The position numbers and the translations under genes are program-made. Under the pieces are notes generated by a model that made no database searches, was not told the origin of the DNA, and saw only the letters and a list, made by a program, of their open reading frames with translations. Source: Trochalopteron elliotii (lineage: Eukaryota > Chordata > Aves > Passeriformes > Leiothrichidae). Taken from it: 64,000 bases of DNA. Shown piece by piece: positions 35,101-47,100 of this stretch. The first letter of the stretch is position 1, and every line of letters begins with the position of its first letter. The stretch covers positions 62,001-126,000 of the forward strand of contig JANPWX010000209.1 in the NCBI GenBank assembly GCA_024734555.1, given 5' to 3'.

Positions 35101-38100
35101 TCAAGAATGGGAAGAGCCCTCCTGAAGAGACAGAGGACCCTGATTCTGATGTGGAGGTTGGGATGACGAAGCAGCACACGTCAGAGAGCACACCTGAGGG
35201 TTATCCTGCAGAGACAGCTGGGAGTTTGGAGCAGAAGGCGGCTCCCTCCCTCATGCCATACCTGCGCACTGCGATCTTCTTGCTCACTGTGGTGATCTCC
35301 ATGATTCTTGTGCTGGTGTGCGCATTTCTAATTCCCTGCCCCCCCTAGAGACTTGCATAACACCTGGAACCGCAACCTAGGTCAGGGGGCAGGTGAGAAA
35401 GCCGCAGGAACAGCATCTGGCATGGGGGAGGTGGCAGTCCCCAGGCTGGGCATCGATGAGAGAAACCTATCTGGGAAAGCCAGGTCAGAGCAGACACCCT
35501 TCCTCACCACTACAGATGCTCCAAAATAATAGACAGGTGGCTGTGTCCTGCTCGCTCTTGAAGCTGAGGCAGGTGAAATCTGGCATCCCCAGATAACAGT
35601 GCCACAAAATTTTGTTTCTGCCAACATCAGAAATTATTTTGACTCTTCATCCATCCTGCCTTTTTGTCTGGATGTTGTGTTCTGTTCCAGATGGAGATGG
35701 CCCAGCCCACTTTAAAATACAGTGCCTCCCTTGCTACAGCCTGGACTTTATCAGTACCTCTATGCTGAAGTATGTAGTTGTGTTTGAGAGGAGAGGGATA
35801 GAAGTCTTTGTGTCTTCTAACTAGCTTAATTAACCTTATTCCATTGTCTTTTAGTCCTGCTTGAATCCATAAATCAACATTTGAGATCTTTTGTTACCCT
35901 GTATTGGTCACTGTTAACATTTCTAAAGTATCTCCCATTCTGGCTTCTGCAGTAAAGTAACACTGTTTTGTGAAATAATTTCTGCCAGGTCAAGATATGT
36001 CTCTCCCTCCTTGCTTTCTGCCCCTGGCTTCCAAATCTAAGCTTTTCATAAGATATATCCACATCACTTCAGAAATTGAAGTGGGAAACATGGATCTTTT
36101 TCCATTAGCTCCTCCATTTTTCCTTTTCCTTTCTCTGACCCAGATGCTACATTTCTGCCTTTCCATGCAATGAAAGATCTTACCATGGTGTGAGCTGCCT
36201 GCCCTTGGTTGTTCCTTAGCAGACTTTGTGAGGCTTGTCTACCCACAAGTCCCATTTCTGGGCCATTTCTCCTCTCCCAGTGTGAAAAATGAGCTGGGTG
36301 GCCTTTTTGACACTCAGTGACTTTCTGTAATGTTGCAGGTGGTGTGTTATCCCCACTGGAACTGTGTGATGTGAACGGTGATGACCTCCCTGACATCCTC
36401 ATTGTCTTTACTGCCTTGATGAATGCCAGTGTCATGGGTAAGCACTGCAGCTCATTTCCATTCCTCTTAATGTGTCAGTATGGACCTTTGTATATTTGTC
36501 TTACACGCAGGAAGAGCTCATGCCGCTGCAAATCCACTGCATTGCTCTTTTCAGGGTTCCGTAAAATTGCTGGTGTACTCTGCCTGTGGTTGGTCATGCT
36601 TAAAATTTTCATTACAAGTGCTCCTTTTCATTAATTTCAGAAAATTTTAATTACAGTGCTCCTATACCTTTTGGTCAGCATCATCTGTTTGCCCTTACCT
36701 CGTCTTGGGGCAACTCTTATCTCTTTGTCCTGCATTTGTGCACACTTCACTTTGTTTCCAGAAACACTCTCACTTTGCTACCTTTTTCTCCAGGTCATTC
36801 CATGTATTTGCCAGGCTCCAAACCACTGTTAATTCACAAATAATAGACTGATAATGGGGAAGCTACTGTGCCTGGCTGTTTGGCAGGTATTGCCCTGCTT
36901 CCTCCTCCTGGCTGCTTTGCTTTCTTTGTTAGTCCTCACACCCTTCAGATAACATAGCAGAGCCTGCTGATACTGGCCACCATTACACAGGAGCTGGCAA
37001 ATCCAGTGGCATTTGGGCTTCTGAAGTCCTGGAGGTTCCCAGCTGCCTGTTGCACTGCATCTGCCTATCCTGGCATCGCCTGGTGCCAGGTGGATCTGTT
37101 CCATCTCAGAGACATGTTCAGGGAGCAGCCATACCTTGCAAAACCTGAATAAAATTTTTGGAGCAAAATGCCTTGGCTCTTCAAAGAGGTGATAAAAATA
37201 CTGTTAGAGGATAGGGAAGATGCCTTTCTCCATGGCCTGAGCAAGGCTCTTGGTATTTCACAGCAAGTCCTGTAAAAACAAACCTATGAACATAGAGAAA
37301 ACTGTAAAGCAACTTAAAAATAAGTGAGAGAGGAAGATACGGTTGACATAAAGGCTGTATTCAGTTTATATAAGTTGTCATTTGCACTCTATATTTTTGT
37401 AATTGCATTGCTTTTATTTTTTATCCCAGATATACATATAGTCAGCATGCTCTGAATGAAACTAGTCATACTTAGTTGCATCGTGGGCTGCAGCTGTGCT
37501 GGAAGACAAAAACCAGGCACTAAAACAGGTGTAAGCAGATCACAATCTAGAACTCACATGGCTGGATATCAGCCCACCAGTGGCTTGTGCTTGGAGCATT
37601 CACACAGTGCCAAGTAGAGATAAGCTTGGAATAGGCACCCAGTGGAGTAATCTGTAGCATTGTTAACTGTTTCTCCAGCTTGCACACACAATAGCTGTGA
37701 GCTGCATTCAGGAGTTAGTTGTTCTTGGTCCCTATCAATGTAACAAAGATAACTTGATGTGGGTCAACCCCTTAGGATAAGCCACATGACTTTCAGTTTG
37801 AGAAGAGAGTGAGTTTGATTTAGAGACTGGACTCAGCCTTATATTTAGCCAGTGGCCTGTGTATGCCCTTTGTGACATCAGGTCATGTGTTGTATATGTT
37901 CCTGGTAAGACAGAAGTTGACTGGGTCTTTCGTTATTTTGAAATGTGTGGGAGTTCATCTTAAATTGTGATATGACCATACTAGGTGGAGATTAATTACA
38001 ATAACCACACATACGTCTGAAGGTAGGCTGAGCTAAAAGTTGATCACATTTGGAATCAGAGCGAACAGTCAATTGAAACAGAATAAACTACTTTATTTTG

Positions 38101-41100
38101 CAATTATTTTGTGCTAACTGGTGAATTGGAAAAAGCACGCTGAGTTCCACCAATGGTTGCATTCAGTCTGTTTTTCACAATAATGAAACTGCTTTGGAAA
38201 ACAAAGGAAAAAGTTCTCAGACCACTAATCACTCTCTGTTGCTCCAGAATTACAAACAAGCCAGCACTTTCATATGAGGTGACATCTGCCTTGGGAGTCA
38301 CTTAAGGTTTCCCCTTGGTGCTAGCTGTTTTGTTGAGGGAGAGGGGATCAGAAGAATCAGTCTGATTTGACAGCAGTGAATTTCACAGGAGGAAGTCACC
38401 ACAACTGAGCATATTGTCCCCAGGAACTTGGTTCTCTCTGCCCAGCTAACCACATTTCTTGCTATGAGCTCACGTCCAACCTCCGTGATTTTCTGGACTG
38501 TTTCAGCCCAACTTGTTCGGAGATCTGCTAGGCTCTACAGCAGAGAAATTCAGCCATGAGGTGACATTTGACCTTCACTTTCAGGCAGTGTGGATTTGTC
38601 TGTCTTGAACCACTCAGCTCTAGGAGCTAGAGCTGGATCTCCAGCATAAGGACCAAAGGCAACGTGGTCATAGTAATCCCTCCGACATCAAGGGATTACA
38701 TTCTCTCTTTCCTGCCTCTTCTAGGTGTCTCTAGACCCTCCGTAACTGTGGTGGCACTTTCTGGGATGAATGGCAGCACCTTGTGGTCCGTCCAGCTTCC
38801 AGAGGAGACACGAAATGTGCAGTGCAATGGGCTATCACTGGGGGCAGCTGCAGGGCCTGTCTGCCTTGTTACAGGAACATCAAAATTCCTCAGCCTTCTC
38901 AGTGCCTCTACAGGTAAAGTCAACTACCAGCATATTAGAAATATGCTGCTGCTTTTTTGTTTTCTTTAAAAGACTAATAAGCATGAATAATTTGGTTCTG
39001 GCACATCACGGTGGCCATTACTTTGTGACACACAGGAGTCAAGACATGAATGAGTTTCTAGTTACACAGGATAAGAGAATCCAAAACATTTCATCTCTGT
39101 CGCAGCATCATCTTACATCTCAGAATATTTCAAAGTGTTAATCTTATCCTGTAGCATCCTCATGTCGTAAAGAATATGTAAAGTTTGTTTTCATTAGCAT
39201 AGAGCTGCTGATACAACTCAGAACCTATCTAACAGCACTGCAAAGCTGAACAACATTCTTGGAAAAGTTACGTAAGGATATACACAACATCCAGGAAACA
39301 TTGCAGAGAAATTAGGCCCATAGTTGAATTGATTAGATGTGAATGAATATTGTATTTTTAAACACTTGATCGTGTGCACCTTCATTCTCTGATTGCTGTT
39401 TGTTCTACCACATTAATTCATTGGCAGAAATAGTCATAGGTAGGTATAGGGTTTTTGGAGTCAACCAAAATGTACCTTGAAAGCAGGTAACTTTGGGATG
39501 GAGGTGCGTGTTAATATTACAGTTAGGTTTTAATGAACCCAGTTCTTCCAGGGACAATGATTTCACCACAGTTGGTGGCTCAGCAACAAGACACCTCCTA
39601 TCTCCTCTGGCTGACCGGTGCTATGCTGTTTATCAGCTGCAAAGTACCATCAAGTTGCCCTCCCTGAAAGAATTTCTACTGTCTGGCCTTGGTATTCCCA
39701 CTCCACTCCATCCTTTGTTCCATCCCCCTTAGCAGGTGCTATGGTTGCAGATTGTGGGTGTGGGGAGTCACGGTGGAGTAGGTTTCATGCATGCCAATCA
39801 CATTCCGTCCAGGGAGCAGTGACTGTATTTTACCCTATAATTTCCATACTGTTAGAACTTCTGTTAGGATGCGAATATAACATCTCGAGTTCCCTCTAAT
39901 TTTACCCCTAGGCATCTTCCTACAGTTTTCAAATGCTTTTAGGGACCAGGTTGCTTGCACAGTATTTGCTTGGTCAGGACTGTGAGCTGCCTCCTTTACC
40001 AGCAGTAGTAATGTACAAGTTTGGCCCTTGGTTTACTTTGTCATTCCAGGCAAACCTTATCCTACAGAGCAGCAGCAGCAGAAAAACATTTTTAAAGATT
40101 GAAGAAGCAGAAGTATTGGCAAAAGAATGATGAAAAAGTAAAAGCATCAAATTTAATTGTTGCCTTTGTTTTTCGTGTTTATTTGCAAGTTTGCAAGTGT
40201 GGTTTTACTGTGTTTCCAGCTGGGTCCATGCTGGACTGCTGAACCATTTGACATCATGTCTGTTGACATGCTTTTGCCCTGAGGTGGAGTGAGCATGTCA
40301 TGCTGGAGTAGTAATTCACTGCTGGGAATTTAACTGAGACACAGATTTGCACTCTGAATATCTGAACTATCCATCTGTTTCCTTTCCTCACATCTACCTA
40401 GCCTTTACTGCTTGCTGAGGCAAACAACTGCTGCCCTATAGAGCAGCACTCATTTAGGTTCTCCTTCATAAATGAACCTTAAATATCTCTGCTATTTCAG
40501 AAACTGTTTAGGGCTCAGGTCTTTTAAAGAGATGCTAAGAAGGAAGCACAGCAGGACTTGAGGCCTGACTCAAAGGCAATCTGAAGAAATGCTGGGAGAA
40601 GAATTTTACTTCCTACTGCGGTTTGTCTCAGTTTGTAGATATGTCTGTCCCCTTCACACAGAATGGGAGAAATAATCTCTCTTCCTCCCTTTTCATAAGG
40701 TTTTGTGGAACCCTCTAGGGATGCCCTCTGGTTCCCCAAGTACAGGTCTCTTTTATCGTGTTCTTTCCACAGGCAAGACCATATGGACGCTGAACTCCAT
40801 TCACCTTTCAAGTGGGATCCTGGCTGCACCAGCTGCAACTCTTCCAGATGTAGATGGAGATGGGATTAGGGATATTGTTGTTCTGGCTCTCAAAGAGACA
40901 CAGGTACAGTATATCCCTACTCAGGCTTTGGAAGGACCTGTACCATTTGTGTAAAGGAAAAATAGACTGATGTGGAAGGACTGTAACTGGAGCTGCAAGA
41001 GCCACTAATTTTCATTCCCTTGGATTTTACTGAAAAACAGCCTTTTTCTTCCAGTAGGTCAGAGCAGTGAGATCCAACAATAATGACACTACCTGCATTC

Positions 41101-44100
41101 TTGACAGTTGGAGTGAACAGAAGAGTCATTATTTGCACCTGACTGAGACTTGAGAATTATCTGTTTCTGTTCAGTGAATGTGTGGTTTGAAGTGAGTGTT
41201 TAGCAGCAGTATAGGGATGGATCTCTGGTGCAAGGAGCATTTAGCTTATCTGAAAGAAATACTTGTGTGATTAATTCAGATGCAGATTTCCTTTATGCTC
41301 ACCCCTTCTCACAATTCAAAACATCTATGTTGTTAGAGGAGCTCAGATTTTTGAAGTCCCTTTCATATTTGATGCATTTGTGTCAAGAGAAAAACATGAA
41401 TGTTAGATGCCCAGGAAGCCAGACGGAGCAAAGAGAAAGCAAACACTATTTAGACCTTGCTGAGGGGGAAATGATCAATGCAACTTCATGCTGTGGGTTT
41501 GGGAGAAGATTCTGAGTGCAGAGGTGCTTGAAAGCACTGATAAAAATCTCTACTTCTCTCTCCTTGCAGCCTGATGTGTTTTTCATCTTGGTATCAGGAA
41601 GGACTGGAACTGCTTTGGGTGGACCTGTCAAATACAGCACCAATGGAGAAGGGAAAGTGATTGGCCCCCAAGTCCACATCACCAGCCGGGGAGCCATCTA
41701 CATCCTGTTTGGTTTTGGTAAGATGCACCTTGCCTCTGCAGCAATTCACCTTCCTGAGAAAACATTTGTTTTACCTAAAATGGTCCAGAATGTCCCTGGG
41801 ATACTTCTCCCATGCCTTCAGCTGTAAAAGCTAGGAGGGCAAAAGCACAAGTCCCACTGCCACAGTGTGGAAAAGTACAGGAGCACCAATACCTGCTTGC
41901 TAGTCTCAAATACTTTGGAGTTTCCCAAAGGCACATCATGCCAGGGAAGTTCCAGCTCTGGACATTTCATTGCCTTTTACCACAGCTGCAGTGGTCCCAG
42001 TCACTCTCTGTTCCATTGGGTTTTTGAAGTCAGGACTCTTCATCTTTACTCTTCCTGGCAGGTAATGTTCAAGCTGTTGCCCTGAGGGATATCTTTACCC
42101 AAGCCAGAAACCGGGACAACTTTCCTGCAATGCTGCAACAGGAGGAGCCAGAGTGGGAAAAGCGCAGATCTGTCAACCTGTCAGAGCTCATTGACATTTA
42201 CAGGTAGAAGATGGACTTGTCATCTTGCTCCTTCTGGGAGAGGAAGGGAAGGGTAGGCACTCATTAGTGCTTCTGGAGGTGGTTCTACTTCAATACTGTC
42301 TTTCTCATCATTGTCCAGTTGATAACTGGGGAATGCTGTGGGGGAACCCATCATTTCCTCTCTGTCCACTGGTTGTCCTAGCCAAAGAAGTGCGGAATAT
42401 AATAAAAGGGAGTCCTTAGCTTCTCCTGCTCCTTGTTCCTTTCTTCAGCCCCATATGCATTGCTGAAGGAAGATAAAGAGGCATTCCCCGCTAATGGAGT
42501 CTCTTCGGGAAGCTCAGTCTGTGTGGGCCTGGATTTCTCAGCTCATTCTTTGCTGCCAAACCTAGGTGCAGGCCTCGATAGGAATAAAGGGAGGGAGCAA
42601 ATGTGAACTTGCAAACCTCATGGTTTTTATAGTAACTCATGATATTCAGAAGACCCCACATTTGAATTTAACTCACTTAACTGAGGAACCCATATCACTG
42701 GGGAAAAGGTGGACTTCGCCAAGTATAGTTCACATCTTTTGTGGGAATTGCCATGTGGACAGGCAGCTAGTGCTGAGATGTGCAGATACAGGCCTTAATC
42801 TCCTCTGTTTTCCATTTGTCCCAGTGGGGGTGTTGACTTTCTGCAGACAGTGAAGACACCTGACACAAACTGCAGCAACCTGCTCATCACAACCAAAGAG
42901 AGCTTGATCCTGCTGAGGGGACAGGACCTGGAGCGACACTGGACCCTGGAGCTGCAGAATATCAGCAGGTTACTTGCTGGGAACATTTTTCTGTCCTGTT
43001 TCTTCCTGTACCATTTCCTAACTTTCAGTTCTAAGCACATGTGTTCCTTAGAAAGCAACTGACAGTAATTCTCCAAGTCTGAAGAGGAATCTAAGAACTG
43101 GAGGTGTGAGTTGTTGAGCCAAGTGAGGAGGGCAGGGGGAGCAAGGAACAGAAGACTGGAAACTCGAACTGTGTGCTTGTGAGTGGTCACAAATAAGGGG
43201 CTTGATTCAGGTACCCAACACTGAAGTTGTGGAAATGATGTGGCATTGGTGTTTAGTGGATTACTGATGTGTGATTCAGCCCACCTGCTGTCCAGGGCTT
43301 CAGTGAATAGGATCAGTTGCATTACAGATCTTAAGCAGATCTAAGAATTTAGAGCAGGTGAATGAGTATGGCCCAGAGATCTTAATATTCCTTGAAAGTT
43401 GAAAATGAGCATTCTGATGACAGTACACCATCTATACTAAATGTAAACCTTAAAATAATACTGTTCATTCTCTAATTTCACACATGGAAATTAAGTCATT
43501 TTCCATATCTTGTGGATTGGTAATAACCAGCAAGTTCAGCTTGCCCAGTATTAAATATTTGCAAAGGGCAGTTGGGCACAATTGAGGGAAATTACATGGG
43601 AAACAATTGCTTGCTCTAGTATTGAGAATAAAGAAAGCAGTTTTCAGCACTGTGTTATTGAACTATCAAGAGCATAAATGGGAAGAAGTCACTGGAATGT
43701 AATTAAGAAAAAAAAAAACGGCGTTCAACTGTCTTTGATATTCGTGTAATGTCCACATTCTTGAGGGCTAATGGGTGACCTGAGCCATGACTTTAGGAAT
43801 GGGTTGGGGCTAGTTGATCATGCTATGGGGAAAAGAAATGGACTAGAATTGTTTTGGGCCCAGAATCTTCTCAGACTTCTGAATGTGCCTGGCTTCGAGT
43901 TTAAAGGGTAAGTGTGTCCTAAGCAAAGCCACTATATAGGTGTTGTAGAATCAGTTATACAAAAGAAATTTCTAAATGGATGCAGTAATAAATTGGAATA
44001 TACAAATCAAGAAGGGTTGAAAACTTCTTTACCACTATGGCTGAGGTTGGAAGGCACCTCTGGAGTTTTCTTAATCCCACCTGCCTGCTCAAGCAGACTC

Positions 44101-47100
44101 TAGACAAGCTAGAGCAAATTCCTCAAGGCTGTGTGCCGTAAGGTTTTAAGTATCTCTGAGGATGGAGACTTCACAACATCTCTGGGCAGCTAGTATTCAA
44201 GGTTGCTGCTTTTTCCCATTCCCTGACCTCCCAAGGGACAAAGTACAATACATGTAGAAGAGCTCTCAAATAATCGTTGAAAAATAATGAAAGCAATTCT
44301 TGTTCTAGGCCACTGTGCTGAAGTCCTGGATTACCTGTTTTCTCAGAGTTAAGAAAGGAAAAAATTACTGCACTGAATGTATTGTGGGCAAGAATTTAAT
44401 TAAGAGGTTTGTTTGGATTTTTTTAGAACTTAAGTTCTACTTAAGCATCACAGGCTGGCGGACACATTCAGGTCAGGGATGTTACCAGAGTCAAACAGAC
44501 TGAATTCCTCGTTAGACAAACCTTACAAAGCCAGCTGTGAGCACCCCTTTTCCTGGGTAAACCTGGCCCAAGCATACCACTTCATCCAGGCAGACTGAGC
44601 CCAGACCTGTGGGAATAATTTCTGAGAAAACCAGCATGGCTACTGCAGATGTGCTGCATTTCCAGATAGCTTTTGACAAGATCCCTGGAAAACCATAAAG
44701 GAGAATCAGTAGTCATAAAACAAGGGCGAAGTTCAGAGCATGAAATTGAATAAGCAGTTGCAAATTGTGTTGTAAATGGATGTTTCAGATGAGAGAGGAT
44801 TAATAGCAGGTTCCTGGGGGGATTACTGTTGGGAAGAATAATTACTAGCCTTCTGGTTCATTTGAGGAAGTGCTGAGGGGATTTTACACTTGATTGGTAG
44901 CATCGGATGTACTTGTATTTGTGTGCATTCAGGCTGTGGGATCTGCCACTGACTGTAACCCACAAGGGACATGAGAAGAGGCACGTTAGGAGATGTTTTG
45001 AGTTTGTGGTCACAGGATAGAATTGCCTGCTACTTCCTTTTGCTACTGGAGGGCTCTCAAGCTATAGGAGTGTCTCATGATACTGCCTTGAAAGCAACAC
45101 CTGTTGCCAAAGCTGTCTAAAGCAAATGACATTATTTGATGTTGTAAGTATAAAGTCAAGCCACTGTGATACTGCGGTATTACTGTTCAGGAACCAGTCT
45201 GTCATGCATCTTTTAAAGGGGAAGATGGAAAAAAAATTGGGAAGAGATCTGGAAAAATGCTTTAGCATGAAAGATTTAAATTACTGAGTTTATATGATCA
45301 AAGAGGTGCCCGAGAGGTGAGTTCATAAGCATGTGTAAGAGATAGAAGCTAACCAGCATAGCAGGAACAAGTGCCTTGAAGCAAAAGCCATTCATGTTCA
45401 AGAAAAAGAAAATGCAGGAACGTTTCTTTGGGTGAAATTAATCATTAGAACTAACTGTCGTAAGAAGTGATGAATTCATCTCATCAAAGATGAGGAAAAG
45501 CCAGCCTACTGATACTTGGTTAATTTGGTGAAATACAGAAATCTAGCATAAATTAGAGGAGAGAGGATATACTCTGATGATCCTGCCTTGCCATAAAATC
45601 TCTGGTTCTGTGAATTTTGTGGACTCAACTGTGCTTATTTAGAATTGTGCGTCTAGCTTTGGTGAATTGAAGGAAGACAGAGGCAAGGCTCAGAAAGCTA
45701 AAAGCAAGCAAGATGGTTAAAATCTGGTTATAATGAGAGATATTAATGTGTTATGTCACCCAGAAGTGAGAGGATGAGAAGGGACTTCATATAACTTGCT
45801 TAAGGTCATAAAAAGGCTTGTAAACCTGCCAGTAGTAAGAATACAAGGAATCATGGGCTGACATTAATGTTGAATTTATTAAGATCCATCTCACACAGCT
45901 AAGGCAGCATGGGAAATCCACTTTCTGCAGGAGACCAAATGTGCCAATGCATTTTGGAAGGGCTGGGTAATTTTATATAATTATAGCAACAACAGTACTC
46001 AGTACAACAGTACAACAGGTTCTCATGTAAAGGAAAGAATCATAGAATTATGTACAGGGAGATAAACAGATGTCTACACAGCCCATCAAGGGATGACCCC
46101 ACATAGACAACTCTGAAGAATGGCTGACAAGTACCATGGGCTGCTGTACCATTATTCACTTTTCTAATCCAACAACAAATGATTCCTGACAATCAGAATA
46201 GTTCTGAGTAGATGAAAGATGCTTATCTAGCATGGCACATTCTGCCATTTTAAGAGGCAGAATGGAGGATGAAGGCAACTATTCTGCCTCCATCTGAAAT
46301 TACTTTTTTCTACCATGGGGCTGAGTGTTTCTTTTTCCAAATTTACAGCCAGCCTGTACCAGGTTACTTTGGTGCTGACCAAACTCTGGACTTCATGCTG
46401 CAAGCACAGACTGGAGATGGGAACAAAAAGGTAAAACAGGTGAAGGCAAGGTGGCCAGTGACAGCACAGAAGTGGGGGAGGTTGGGTAAAAAGAGACAAA
46501 CATTCTCTGGTCCTTGCTTTTCCCATCTCTTTGACTGGCACTCATTACTCTGTGGCCACAGGCATGAAAGGGAACAGCACAGGCCATGACTCTGCAAGGG
46601 GGTTCTGCACACCCATGCCTTGACACTCATTAATGCTTGATCTCTCCCTGCCTTGAGGTAATGGTGATAGATGGCAAATCTGGCCTTCCTGTTTGGAACC
46701 AGGAACTTCCATGGCAGAGGCAGCAACTCGATGCACTCTCAGTCATGACTTTGGACAAGAAGTCTGTCTTTCTCTTCTGGGCTGATGAAACACAGCCTGT
46801 GTTACAAAGTTTGGTGAGCATGCATCCTTTCTTCACTTTGAGGTTTCTCTGTGAAGCACATGCAGTCTCTGTCTTTTATTCCTATTGTCATTGAACTTGA
46901 ACCTAACATATAAGAAGGCTGTCAGGGACATCTCTTACTTTGATGTTCTGACTTCTCTGAGCCTGAACACAGGAGTTTTTGTGTGCAAATTCTTCATTAC
47001 AAAGCTTTGTTGACAGAATTTTTGCATCCACAAACGCCAAAATTTGTGAAATTCATTTTTTCATGCAGCACTGAGGAGTTGTAACTTCAGATTTGTTTCC

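Noticed and set aside
46036..46051. GAATCATAGAATTATG, like the tail repeat of CR1 elements
   Set aside because: Only about 15 bases match, and the following sequence does not resemble the CR1 body.
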